Source of the DNA: Turritopsis dohrnii
Taxonomy: Eukaryota > Cnidaria > Hydrozoa > Anthoathecata > Oceaniidae
Assembly (NCBI GenBank): GCA_027922465.2
Contig: BQMF02000030.1
Span: 1,116,001 to 1,180,000, forward strand
DNA length: 64,000 bases
Direction: 5' to 3'
Shown here: positions 47,933 through 59,815 of the stretch, in pieces
Numbering within the stretch: position 1 is the stretch's first letter
Layout: every line of letters begins with the position of its first letter
Notes under the pieces: generated by a model
Seen by the model: the letters and a program-made list of their open reading frames with translations, nothing else
Database searches by the model: none
Told to the model about the DNA's origin: nothing
Translations under genes and position numbers: made by a program

Positions 47933-48420
47933 AAACATCTAACTATAATTAGTTTTGAACACAGACTAATCCCTCTCGAAATTGACAAACCACCCCAATT
48001 TCGCGGTACCTCGTACAGTTAGTTTTGAAAAGAATAAACTCACACTGAAGTTTCTTCTGTTGGACTTGATACTGTTGATAGTTTGTATACACTATGCCAA
48101 TGAAACATTTTTTCTCTTTCGGGTATTTTGGCCATTATTGTTGGTTTGCTTCACCAACTTTCGAAGTTGTGCTAATCCCATGTTTACAGTTAAAGTTGCT
48201 GCAAAGTAATTCATTTAGCAGACGAAAGGTTAACATTCTTTATAATGTCAAAACTTACTTTAATGTTCAAAGTCGTTTTACTGTAGCATTATTTAACAAA
48301 TGTTTGTGTATAAAAAATGTAACAGAATGTACTTAAATGTACTAATAAAAGAAAATAAAAAGAGTTTATTTCAGTCTGTAAATTGTCATATTTTTCTTAG
48401 AAATTGCCTTTCGGCTGCAC

Positions 48421-51400
48421 ATGCTCCTTCCAAAAAAGACAGGCATGACATTATTCAATTCGACAGACAGAAGTAATTGGACGAGATACTTTCGAAATTA
48501 TGAGAAAGTGTTGACAATATATAGTGAAAAAAAGAAGAAAAAAGACTTGATTTCCTTGGACAACTGGTAAGCAACAACAATTCTTTTTTTTCAACAATTC
48601 AATTTTTTGTTGAGCTCCTCAGAAAATTCCATAATAGGAGGTGGAAAAGTTACTTTTATTTATTGTATGATTTACTGACAAAGGTTTTGAGACTCAGATG
48701 ATAATATCTTAATCACTTCTTGTATTATAATTGAAGCTGTATATACCCGTTTTTCCTCATTTTCTCTATACCTGCTCAGATAGGCCGGACCACTCTACCA
48801 GAATATCCGTCGCTAAAATCACCATGATTTATTGTAAAGAATTGCCTCGATAATATAATTTTACTCTCCTATTTGCATAGATCCAATTGAATGATGACGA
48901 TCTGGCATAGCGACCATATGAAGCATAGCTCTAGGGAAAATTTAACACGCTGTAATTTTTAAAAAATTTTTTGGGTGGTGAAACTTTTTACCGTAGCATT
49001 TTTTCCCTTTCGGCTTAGTTCTTCAGAAAATGAAGAAAGAAGAAAACAAACAATTTCTACATCTTCAGAGGAGTATACTGCTTTTCTAGTGATACATTAG
49101 CATCAGCTTCAATAATGGTTGTAAAATTAAATTTCGTGTGGTGTATCGACAAAACGATTATTAAAATCATTAACTTAACAATACCAAACATTACAAAATA
49201 AGCATTCTGGAATGAATAAATCAAACGAACAAATGGTTATTACATATTCCCGTAGTTGCGTCATATTTTCTCTATACGAAAAAATACTATATATTGAAAT
49301 AAATATTTGCGGATCTGGAAACGAAGTTATTCAATCTTAATACGAAAAATAATTACCTTAAAGGCACAAAAAGCATTAATTGTCGCGAGCACCCTAAACT
49401 GATAAATGTTGCATACATTAAAAGTCTTGAGACATCATTTTGAGAGAAAGTTTTGTATATATGCGTAAAATCATGTAAAATATTTTTCAAGAAAATATTT
49501 AAAAGTCGCCAGCACACATCCTAAATCCTATAAAAGCAAAATGTTGCGTACACCAAATGTCGTGAAAGTCGTGAGAATTTGCTCGGGACTTTTGTGCTCC
49601 CAACCTTTCTGTGCCTTTAATAGTTCGATGAAATTACCGCATTTCATTTGTATCTCGGCAAATTCTATTTACATTATTCTTGGGTTTTATAGAAAAAAAA
49701 TTTGTTCTGGACCATTTATTTATATCAACGAGAATGTACAAAGTAAAGAGTTACAAATTAAATCAGATTGATAATTATACTACTTTCACGATTTTGCAAT
49801 ACATTTCCCAATCTTGTATTCTCAAATCAGAAGAAAAAGTTGTGAATGCACTTTGTCGCATGGCTGTCATAAAGTAGTATGAATTGCTTTTTATCACAAG
49901 TTTTGGTTGAGTGGTCCTAACTGCTGCTCAAGGAAAATAACAATTTTCAGTAACATCATTTTGAACTCAATAATAATCAATTTTATAATGTTTTCAGCGT
50001 TTGATTAGATATTTTGTTGCTGTTAATAATGACGCCAGTGGTACTAAATATCCAATCCATTTGTTTCTTTTATTTGCGTCATTTCATTTCACACAATGTT
50101 TTTGTTATGATCAGATAAAAAGGTTTTTACACAAAATCCCTAAAAAAATAGAATGTTTCTGGAAAGAAGAATAATTTACACTGGACAGTACTGCTACTTT
50201 TTGTGAAGCCACTTTTGGCTTTTTTTAGAATCTTGTGTTAGTCATGAGAGTTTGTACTTCTGTGTTATACACTGTAAAACAAATTTTATGCTAGGGTTTC
50301 ACCTAAAAGCTTGTCTTGAATTTGTTGTTGTTTTAAAGGTAGAGTTGTGTGATTATTACCAAAAGGTTTTAGAGTCGTTATGTTTGGAAAAGACGGTTGC
50401 CACAGTAGTGTAATGCATGCAGGAGTTTAATTAATTATCACAACTCCTGAATTTTATACACTAATTACAGAGACTGTTGAATTGTTATTTATATGCTTAA
50501 AAATCACAGGGAAGTTGATTTTAGAGACATTTAAAAGATCATATAGATCCCTGAAATTTTTTTGCCACCAAACCAATGATGGACGGCAATTTAAATAAAG
50601 TTAACAGAAATCCCCAATTCTGGTATTATACGTAGTATTTAATTTGGTTCTGACTAAAAGCTCTGTGTATATAAACTCCTGTGTCTATATTCTCAGGTTG
50701 CAAGCTAAACTGGGCAAAGAAATTCAGAATCGTGATGGTGATCATTACCTGAAGAAAGAAGAACTGGTCAAATTAATGAAATGGAAACTTACGGTTACTG
50801 CTATTTTTATTTTTTTTTTAAATTTTTTATTCAGACAACTCTCCCACTTTCAACTTATGGTAGTCAATGCAGAGTGAATGGATTCACAGTTCTATTAGGT
50901 CACCCATATGCCAAACGAGTTAAAGTATATAAGGGTGATTCAATGTCTTAGATATGAGCATCTATGTATACTGACTTTTTCAACTTAGTTTTTTATCTGT
51001 AATCATAATTATATATTTTAGCGTGGTAAATTTCGTCCACGTTTGACTGAATTGATTCAAACAAACCCTGATGAATTAGTCAAAACAGCTTCGACAGAAA
51101 GTTTCAAAACTATCGCAAATCCCAGCAAAGCAGTACAGGAACTTTGCAGATTGAAGGCTGTAGGACCTGCCACTGCTTCAGGTACTAACACCTATTCTCG
51201 TAAGAACAGTGAATAAACGTATTGAAACATAAACATATTCAATTAGAAGAGTTCGTTATATATATTGGAATTTATGGTTAAATGACTGAAAAAACATTGC
51301 GCTTTTAATACCCTTGTGTAGACTGCTTGTAGTTTGAATTCCTGCTGGTTTTCTTTTTTTAAATTCATGAATATTGGATTGATTAAGTTTACTTTGTATA

Positions 51401-52735
51401 GCAAAATGTTACATAAATGTTACCAGAGATATAGGTGTAAACACAAGATATTTGGTCGAAGTGGACAATGAATAAATAACTTGCAATTTTTAATGGTAGC
51501 AAACTCAGGTTGATACAGTGTTTAAAACCGTCAGATGAAACTCGTTTTAGAATATTGAATCAGCTGCGGTAGGAATCGAAGTTGTTTGTTTTGATCTTAG
51601 TGGAAAACCATCTTTACCCATTGTGTTGGGTAGAGTATTGGGACTGGAGCAGAGGTTGCAGTTGTGGGTTATTACTCGCTACACTGTGACTTCTTGTAGT
51701 TCCTATTTTTTGTACAGGTATATTGACTGCTTACTGTCCAGAACAATATGCGTTTATGTCTGACGAATCAGTTGGTTGTGTCTTGAATGGTAAAATTGAT
51801 TACACTCTGAAGTATTATTTGCAGTACTTGGAGAAGATAACTGAAAAGGCATCAAAGCTTTCAAAAGGTAATATTTGTTTTTCTTCCAGCATGTAATGGG
51901 GATTACTGATTGGTGACTTATTCACTGCAGCGCTTTTGAAAGCAATGGAAACCACTTTGATTGAATAATTCCTGAACTGAATATTTACTGAGTTGTCTTC
52001 CGAGTTTTACTTCATTGTTATTTAAGAAATCAAAGGGAGTGGAAAATGAGTTTCATAGAGGCGTAGAGGTAGAGGGGTCACTAGATTTCCGTGAAAGTTT
52101 GTGGAGGAGAGTTTATTCATTTCAATTAGAATAGAAAAAAAACATGCAAGTTATTTTCTTACTGACCTCCTTGAACACGTCTATATCTAGAATTCAAATG
52201 AGATTTGTTGGACACCGATATAGCAATCATAATCAATTATGTATTTTTACATCTAAACTCTCACTCGTCCTCCTCGTCTCTCGTCAGCAATCAAGGAATT
52301 TGACTGAAATCTTTTCCGATAATTCACCCAATAGTTAAATAGGTGGAAAAATCACTTCGAAGGAGTGCATTACTATAAAAATAGCAATTACAAATAATAG
52401 TAAATGGAAGTAGTAGAAATAGTACTAAAACACTGTTTCAATAAAAATGCTCTTCACCGCAGTGACTTTGATAATTTTCCCCACTGGACAGTCATTGATA
52501 GAGCATTTTGCACGTGTCCTTTCATTCTAAATTTAATTCTGTTTATGTGTTGGTCTTTTTCCTCGTAGGAGAGTGTCCATGGACACCTCACGACGTGGAG
52601 CTGGCATTGTGGACTTGGAAGGTTTCCAAACAACTTGATATCGATGTTGAGGAAGATGCTTCCGTGGTCAGATTCACCAAAAGAAAATCAGAGGAGAATT
52701 CTACTCTACCTTCAAAGAAGAAATTGAAAACGTAA
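48421..52735 (+). CDS. Helix-hairpin-helix protein of a conserved uncharacterised eukaryotic family
   Basis: Exons 48421-48566, 50697-50793, 51022-51181, 51718-51867 and 52569-52735 join in phase to 239 residues. The order is SNWTRYFRNYEKVLTIYSEK, then KEELVKLMKWKLTRGKFRPR, then LKAVGPATASGILTAYCP (a helix-hairpin-helix with G-x-G-like VGPATAS), FMSDES, YTLKYYLQYLEKI, then CPWTPHDVELALWTW, and a basic tail (RKSEEN ... SKKKLKT) that could be a nuclear signal. I recall this arrangement as a widespread eukaryotic family without an assigned function, distantly like HhH DNA glycosylases, but no catalytic Lys/Asp pair is evident. ATG 48445 is an alternative start. The TTTTTCTTAG just upstream (48400) could be a splice or trans-splice acceptor. 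AATAAA lies at 52772. Confidence 0.85.
48567..50696 (+). other. Intron 1 of the HhH gene
   Basis: 2.1 kb intron, AT-rich, with no repeat family or nested gene recognised. Confidence 0.6.
52340..52493. mobile_element. CCCAGTGGGC palindromic MITE copy with central insertion, in HhH gene intron 4
   Basis: AAATCACTTCGAAGGAGTGC ... TTTCAATAAAAATGCTCTTC, ACCGCAGTGACTTTGATAAT, CCCCACTGG. The centre is enlarged by about 35 bp of AT-rich sequence (ACAAATAATAGTAAATGGAA). Confidence 0.75.
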
Positions 52736-52771
52736 ACAGACCCTTGTTATTCGTTGTTGTCTTGGTTGGAA

Positions 52772-52777
52772 AATAAA
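52772..52777 (+). promoter_or_regulatory. Polyadenylation signal of the HhH gene
   Basis: AATAAA 37 bases after the stop codon. Confidence 0.7.
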
Positions 52778-53476
52778 AAACTTGATGTTTGTTATTCGAT
52801 TTCTTTTGAATAACTGAGTCGAATGATGATTCTTGTTTGTGTATATACTTTTCATGTCACTCTAAGAAGAGTTAATTCTGTACAAAGAATCGTGAATTAA
52901 TGATGGACTGTTTTATAAATTTAAAGCTTATTTTACGCTGTATTTTTTCGGGTACCAGAACAACATACCGAAATTTCGCGAAAATCTTCCTTTGAAAATG
53001 GCAGGGAAATAACTGTATAGTGATGAAGGTAATTTTAACTGTTTTTTACTTGTCAAAAAAGCATTTAAAAAACGTAATGGGGAATCATCTTCTTTGACTG
53101 GTACACATTGCGGCTATATCTTTCGTTATTTGTAAATATATTTTGTAGCTTCAAGCTAAAAACGAGGAATATCGGATTTTATCCGAAAACCGTTTTTCAT
53201 AATATCGTGTTGTATTTATATGTTTACGCAGACAAAAATATTTCAAGTACTCTTAGGCAAAATAGAAAAGTTAACTCTATAGTGGATATGGTAGTCTCTG
53301 TAGACTAACTGTTTATAGTGAAAACCTTATCAATTTTGTTGTTGTAAGTGAGGCTAGCCTCGTTCTAATGTTATCTTGAAATGTATGGAGCAGGAATACA
53401 CACTTCCCAAATTTCTTTTTGTGAAACACCGTACTTTGAGTTAGTAAGTGCAACGTGCAACCTACCTCCTTCCAAG
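52778..53476. other. Intergenic
   Basis: No gene recognised in this 700 bp. Confidence 0.5.
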
Positions 53477-53593
53477 TGGGCTAAATCGTGGAAAATCACT
53501 GTGACGAAGAGCATTTTTGATGAAATAGCATGTAAATTTCTATTGAAATGGACTCCTTCGTAGTGACCTTTTAACAAATTTTAGCCATTTGGG
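53477..53593. mobile_element. CCCAGTGGGC palindromic MITE copy, opposite orientation
   Basis: AAATCACTGTGACGAAGAGC ... TTTCTATTGAAATGGACTCC, TTCGTAGTGACC, TTTTAGCCATTTGGG. Confidence 0.8.
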
Positions 53594-53835
53594 TGTTTTG
53601 TTTTTATTGCTTTGTGAGTTTATTATTCAGCGATTTTTATATTAGAACTTCTTGTAGAATGATCAATACTAGTTTAAACATATTGGTAACGAGGTTGGTT
53701 GTACTAACTAGGTCAAGACACGACGCTTTAAACTGATATTTTGGAAATGTGTATTGCAACATTAACTCCAACAATCTACCTATGACACGTCACCAAAGAC
53801 TATGAAGAAGTAACGAAACAAGAAGGAATTTGTTT

Positions 53836-54598
53836 TTAGTTCATCTTCTCTTTTCCCTTCTCAAGTTTTTCTTCTTCTTCCTTGACACGTTTTTCCAAAG
53901 CAGTGTCATCTTGAATCAAATCCAATAACTTTTGCAAATCCAATTGCTTTAATATAACAATTATTGTGTCGCCCCATTTTGGACTTATCGCTTTTATGAC
54001 TGGTCCAACGTGTTCGAATAACTTATTTTTCTTTTGATCCTGTGGCAGAAGATTCAACATAGGTGCGATAGTTTGGAATAGATTTTGTTGCGATGAAGGC
54101 TCGCTTTTATGCTTTTCTTGATTATCTCCAGAAGAATTATCTCCAGAAGAAGCTGCATAGTTTTGCACCAGAGCGGCAGCCACAGGTGCTATTGTTTCAT
54201 AAACATTCTGCTGTTGCTGAGATGATCCTGGCTTCTCTTTTTGCACCGTTTCATTTGTAGTGTTTTGTTGATTTTGAGCCATTATATTGCCAACCACAGG
54301 CGCTAACGTTTCCAGAACGTTCTGTGCTTGCTGAGCGGATGAGGTGGAGGAAGTGTCTTTTTCTCCTTGGTTCGTGTTGAATTGACTGCTAAACATACTG
54401 GCAGCGTTGAGGAAATTCTAAAAAAAAAAATCAAACCAGATGAATACTTTCTCTTTGTAACAATCAGATAGAAAAAGAGTAATTTTCTGTTTGCAGAAAA
54501 ATTTATTTATATGCCAGATTGAACATGACGGTTTCTCTGGCTGAGCGCTTGCGCATAAAATGTAAAATATAAACTCGATAACCAAAATTACATACCAT
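53836..54598 (-). CDS. Unrecognised protein with repeated QNxxETIAPV motifs
   Basis: Exon 1 supplies only ATG (54598-54596) before a GTATGT donor; exon 2 (54417-53836) follows after TTTTTTTTAG, giving 194 residues starting MNFLNAASMFSSQF. If the first ATG is not used, MFSSQF (54396) gives 186. Three clear repeats (QAQNVLETLAPVVGNIMAQ, QQNVYETIAPVAAALVQNY, QQNLFQTIAPMLNLLPQ) are separated by Ser/Gln/Glu-rich linkers, and a fourth diverged one (NKLFEHVGPVIKAIS) leads into LQKLLDLIQDD and a highly charged EEEEKLEKGKEK tail. No signal peptide or membrane segment. The repeats are hydrophobic 15-residue helices on a polar background, which suggests a short linear interaction motif in tandem. The family is unknown to me. 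Confidence 0.75.
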
Positions 54599-54619
54599 TT
54601 TAAACAGTTTTATTCCTAC

Positions 54620-55528
54620 AAAGATATTTCTGTGTAAAACGAAATAGCAGTGAATCTTCATTGAAAAAACGTACAAACGATAGATTCGTATTCGAGTAAT
54701 GATTTATTCAAAGAACGATGAATACTGAATTGAATATGTTACAATAAGACCTAGTTTACATTAATGCGGTATTTTTTTGACGAGCTCCTGTTGGAGAAAA
54801 CATTTTCGAAACCAGGCTCTTATTTATCGACAATGCAAGAGAACTTGGATTCCAGGTTGCGTCTAGGCCCATTTTTTTTATTGTTATTAATCTAAAGAAC
54901 ATGTCACTAAGGCTGCTTGACATCTCAAATGCATACGTACGCATGCGTGGAACAAATAATTTTCATGATTAGTAAATATATCAACCTCGTAATGGAAATC
55001 GTAATGGAAATGGAAAATTAAATTATTTTGATATTTTGTATTCATCCAAAGACAGTTTATTATTAGGACAAACTTCGAACAGAGTTCGGACAGAGTTTGT
55101 TTGTGTCGATATCTCTAACTGATTGTGCAGTCCAAATACTGGTTTTGCACTCCACGATGAATTTGAGAAGTTAGTGTATTTTGACGTACACACGACACTG
55201 AGTGGAATTTGGGAATACCGCAGTAAAAAAAAAAAAACAACAAATCGATTCAACAATAAATAAAGCTTGGTTTACATTAGGCACTACATCGCGTTAATTT
55301 CTTCGAGATATATTTGTCTCTTTTCAGTAAAATCTTTTCTTGTTATTTCTTTCCAAACGTTTCTATTAACATGACGTTCTTTGAAGGTTTCGTCTTTTTT
55401 GTCATACAAACACGGCTATAACTTAATTTCTTCCATGAGTAATTCTTCTTTTTGTGCGTCACATTAAAGAAAATGTTATTCGACTTGCTTGTAATAACGA
55501 GTAAATAGATCAGATTTTGATTTTGAAC
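54620..55528. other. Intergenic
   Basis: No gene recognised. Short open frames on the minus strand (54756-54944, 55023-55256) lack motifs. Confidence 0.45.
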
Positions 55529-56086
55529 ATACAGTTGCCACTCGATATGTGGAACTCCGGACCATTTTTCCCGGTCCTTTGGATTTGCCTTACCAAACTC
55601 TGTTAATTTCTTGGAAAACTGGAACCCCGGATAATGGAACATTCGAACCTGTCCATTTTTTTGGTCCCTTGAACCAAATTACACGCTCAACTGGAACTTT
55701 GATCTATTTCCAAACTTTTAAACTTTTTAAACTTAAGCCTATTTGTAGAAGATGGAATACGTTTCGTGAATGTGTCCACGTTGTTCGAAAAAGTCCTGAC
55801 AAGTCACTTAACAAGCGTCCATTCACGTTTTCCTACAAAGACTAAAAATTTGTAATGCTCCGTTCTAAATGACTATATAAAAGTAACTCTCATAAATTGA
55901 ACTCGCTATGTCTTATTTTATTCCTTCTGGAACCTTTTGCACCCGTGCTTTTAGAGATTTTCAATTTTTTTCCAGAACCGCGTCTTTTTGCCGAAATTGT
56001 TTTGAAAAAACTTCGGATAAGTGGAACATTCGCTAACTGTGGAACCATTTTTATTTTTGTCCCTTAAAAGTTCAAGCGGCAACTGA
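55529..56086. mobile_element. Probable MITE with AGTTGCCRCTYGA ends
   Basis: The left end CAGTTGCCACTCGATATGTG and inverted right end CAGTTGCCGCTTGAACTTTT match at the tip, and GGAAC/GTTCC-type motifs (TGGAACTCCGGACCATTTTT; GTGGAACCATTTTTATTTTT) recur inside. Confidence 0.55.
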
Positions 56087-56461
56087 AGTGATATCGAATA
56101 TGAATGTCGGTGTTCTTTGACGAAGCAGGTGGGAACACGCTAATTTGGGTTAAAATGTCAAAAGTTTTTGATATTTAAATTCCGGGTTAATCGGCGCTAA
56201 TTCGAGATAAAATTGAAGCGCTAAATGACTCATCATCGTTTCCATTGCGCGTTCAAATTAATCTCGATTTAACCCACCTGACTAACGCGATTTAGTTCTT
56301 GATGGAAACCAAGCTTAACTAAACAAATTAACAAAACTGTGACTAGGGTAACATTTACGTCAAAAGATGCAGCGTAATTTGACGTCATATTGTTAGTTGT
56401 ATTCAGTCACGTAGAAGAAGAACGCTAGACGCCACGCACTGTTATTCACCATCTACACGTC

Positions 56462-57792
56462 ATGGAACACTCAGCAGCTTGCAACTGCAAAATATCTTCC
56501 CTCACCAGTGCCAGTTCCTCTTACAAACCCCAAAATCGATACCTGTGTTATTTACTTGATGAATTTGAAAAGTGCTCACAACAAAGTACAGACCTGTCAA
56601 GGTTACACAAGGTATTCAATGAAAGATATGACGTTTATGTTATGTTATGTCTATTGAATTAGTTGTTAGTTAAGTGGTTTTAATTCTGTTAATTGGTTCT
56701 TTTTAGGAACACAGTGCGTTGAAGAAAGATTTGGGAGATGCCCAAAGGGAGATCCGTGATCTGAAGTTTGAAAGACAGGTAAGGATAGTGGGATATTAGG
56801 AATTAAGAGAAAACAAACGATACTTGTAAACCATTATAAGTAATTGAGTTAGTAAGTAACCGGGATTTTTTTAGTCTTTGGGCTTTCTTCCGTAACGGTT
56901 GGTTCTTCTTTCGCCCACCGACTTGCAACTTGTAGTTGACTTACCGCCAGAGATAACAAAACATCGCTCTAACTTGCACGGAGGCCAGTGTGAATTCAGC
57001 CCTAATGGGCTGACACGCTGCTTTTAAAGCGCATTGGAGTGGTGTATCGAGATACGACATGACTAGACTCGAACACGGGTCGCAGAGGTCGCACTCAAAG
57101 GTACTAACCACTACACCATCGCTGCACTATAAGTGTAAGTGGACTTGTAGTACTGCTGGTAGGTTTGCACTAACCAATTTCTTCTTTCCTCTTTAGTTAC
57201 TTTCTGAAAAAGTTGCTTCCCTTCAGCGTGAAATGCAAGAACAAAAACTTCTCCATTCGCAATTGCGCGACGAAGCAAGTAGCGAATTCCGAAGTTTATA
57301 CAGAAAAGCGGGAAACCATGACAAAGATATGGAATTATTGAAATACCAAATGAAAATGAGCTCAAAAAAGGTGAGACCATTTGTTTGAAAGCAGATGCTA
57401 AATTTATCTAAATCACTGCGGAGGAGTACATTTCTATAGAAATATGCACACTATTTCAATAAAAATGCTCTTCAGATCAGTGATTTTTTGACGACTGGGA
57501 TAGTGATCGATCTATGCCATCAAGTTTATCCAGTTTCTTGCGATTTACGATGTCTGCCATTTTTTACTTAAACCATTTCTTATAAAAATGAGACCCCGTA
57601 TTTTATTCGTTTTACATATTTACTGAAAGATCGCTCTTCCGCATTTCACCACATTTCTATTTGATTTGCATTTGTGTTTAGCACGCGTTGGACATGCAGA
57701 ATTTGAGATGGGAATTATCCACTGCAAAAAAGTATGGTCCGCCGTTCAATTCCACGGAGATAGAGGACTTGAACATGTCTGAGAAACTATGA
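56462..57792 (+). CDS. Small coiled-coil protein, four exons
   Basis: Exons 56462-56611, 56707-56778, 57197-57370 and 57682-57792, all with GT-AG borders; three phase-0 introns give 168 residues. The N-terminus is MEHSAACNCKISSLTSASSS, then YLCYLLDEFEKC. A heptad-rich coiled coil runs from about residue 50 to 145 (LKKDLGDAQREIRDLKFERQ, LLSEKVASLQREMQEQK, MELLKYQMKMSSKK, MQNLRWELSTAKK), and the end is PPFNSTEIEDLNMSEKL. All introns in phase 0 at coiled-coil boundaries is common for such genes. I cannot name a family; a short centrosomal, ciliary or Golgi scaffold are all possible. Confidence 0.75.
56850..57127 (-). mobile_element. tRNA-derived SINE in intron 2 of the coiled-coil gene
   Basis: On the minus strand from about 57127: GCAGCGATGGTGTAGTGGTT AGTACC (A box TGGTGTAGTGGTTAG) and, about 40 bases on, GTGTTCGAGTCTAGTC (B box GTTCGAGTC), as in a tRNA head. 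A ~200 bp unrelated body follows (AAAAGCAGCGTGTCAGCC; TAAGTCAACTACAAGTTGCA). The head lacks a good cloverleaf, so SINE rather than tRNA gene. Confidence 0.65.
57396..57500. mobile_element. CCCAGTGGGC palindromic MITE copy in intron 3 of the coiled-coil gene
   Basis: AAATCACTGCGGAGGAGTAC, TTTCTATAGAAATATGCACA, TTCAATAAAAATGCTCTTCA, then TTTTTTGACGACTGGG. Confidence 0.75.
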
Positions 57793-59520
57793 CGTATTTT
57801 TTTTTTGGAAGAAACAGTTATTGTGTATACTTCAAAAAGATGTGAAAATAACTAAAAACGAATTTGTTTTAATTCGTTTAGCCGGATCTCCACTAGACGA
57901 AAAAGTTCTGGCAAAGTGATTTTCTCGCAAAGCGATCTCGCAAAGTGATTTTTTCGCGACGAAAATTATTTAATGGTTTGTTTATTTTCAGAGAAAATTT
58001 TTAATGAGAGATGAAGATAAAAGCGCAAGATCCGCATTTCGTTTAGAAGTTACTTAATACAAATTGCTTGTTCTTTTTTTTCATCGTTTTTCAAACTCTC
58101 TTCTATGTTGTTCTTCCCCCTCTTCTTCTTTGTCTCAAGAACCTAATTTTCGTTCCCAATTTTCACTTTTCCGTTTGAACGCAATTCTCCAAATTCTAGC
58201 AAACATTTACTTTTTCGTCAAATGAATAACGTTCCCAATCGTCTCTATTTGTTCCCTTATTTATTCTGATACTGTCTTTCCATACTTGTCTTGCATCCAC
58301 AAAATCTTCCCCAACCAAATCACATTTACTTCTCGACCAATTGCAGCTGCCAACTGGCTCACAAAGAGCCAAACTGGACTTGGAAAGTCTTTTTTCCTGT
58401 AATATATTCTGTAATATTTAGGCATCTAAAAGAAAGCATTGCAACAACTATTAAATCGAAATTCAAAAAATCAACATACAAAAAAAGAACACCAAAAAAA
58501 CAAGGAATAAAGTAAGACCAATTTTCCCTCAAAATGATAAAAAAGAGAACATTACATATTGCATAATAGTGCATATACTTGCATAGAATTAATCCAAAAA
58601 TTCTTGAAAAGTATATGTTGTGAAAACATCAAAATGGTTGCCTCTAAATCGTCTAAATCGCTATTTATTTTCATCGCTTCTTTCTTTTTTAAACCAAAGC
58701 TCTGATTCAACTTTTCTCCAACCTCGTACCCAGGGTTTCTTGCCTTTTCGATAATGGAAACTTTTTCTCGTAGCAAGGAAACTGAAAACATAACCAACCG
58801 CTAGTACTACAGGTCGATTGCTTATTTGAACATCCTTGGTCTATTACTCTGCTTTCTCACCTCTTCGACATTAAACCTGTATCCATGGCCACATTAAACC
58901 TGTATCCATGGCTACATTCCATACTGATTGTTTTAAATATAGTTTCTGGTGTTTAAAGTTGAGCCTTATTTGTTTACACTTTTCAAAAAAGGTATATTAG
59001 CATCAGAGCAACTTATGCCTAGATGATAACAAAAAGGTAACAGAATTTCAAACTGAATTTTAGACGAACAAGTCTAGATCTATTTGGTTTGTATTTTGCG
59101 AATAAATTTTGAAATGCTGCCACTACCGTTTTGTGCCACCTGGTTCTTGATTCTACTTTACCAATCAAATTGATGTTCCATGCTCAAAACCTTTTCGAAA
59201 TCATATTTGTTTTTTTTCGTTCTGTTCAGTTACTTAGCAACCAAAATAAGTCCATATGATTGGCTAATTGTTTTCAAAAAAGTAAAACCGATTTTTCCTA
59301 AAACTACTGCTCAAGAAAATGATGGTTGACGGAACTGAATATCTCCAGACTGGCCTTCGTTTCGACAAAGAATTAAAGTGTTTTAACTACTTTATCTTTC
59401 CCCTAAAATTCATGTAAATAAACCCAGAGATAATGACCAAGGTTCAGTGTTATGTTGCATCCAGTAGAATTTACTACAAATTAAACTTAAAATCATTCTC
59501 CAGACCATTCTGGTTGATAA
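57793..59520. other. Intergenic
   Basis: No gene recognised. 57883-57960 has short AAAGTGATTTTYTCGC repeats that look like one end of a MITE; 58719-58760 is a half copy of the CCAACCTNG palindrome (CCAACCTCGTACCCAGGGTT); 58882-58916 holds two copies of ATTAAACCTGTATCCATGGC. Confidence 0.5.
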
Positions 59521-59521
59521 T

Positions 59522-59815
59522 TACAGACGGGTCCCGCTATGTCGCACTCTCAATAGGCTGGATTGAAAGTTCGAGACTTCGAGTTAATTCGAGTTTACGA
59601 GATTTATAGACTTAGGTTTTTGCTCGAGATCGCCAACCTTGAACCCAGGGTCTCTTGCCTTTTTGATATACGGATAGCAGCGAAGAATATAGAAATACGG
59701 CGCTATCCGTATATCGAAAGGCAAGAGACCCTGGGTTCGAGGTTGGAAGATAGCATGGAGAGAATGAGAATGGAGAATCCATATTAGAGATAACGGGAGT
59801 CAACTGTAGTTTTGT
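59522..59815. mobile_element. Tigger-like MITE containing a nested perfect palindrome
   Basis: The right end inverted, ACTACAGTTGACTCCCGTTA, and the left CAGACGGGTCCCGCTATGTC are pogo/Tigger-like. The palindrome at 59633-59746 has 46-bp arms (CCAACCTTGAACCCAGGGTC ... GACCCTGGGTTCGAGGTTGG) around a 22-base loop; half copies occur at 31757 and 58719. Confidence 0.65.

Noticed and set aside
57057..57127. Functional tRNA gene
   Set aside because: A and B boxes are good but the acceptor stem does not pair and a SINE body follows.
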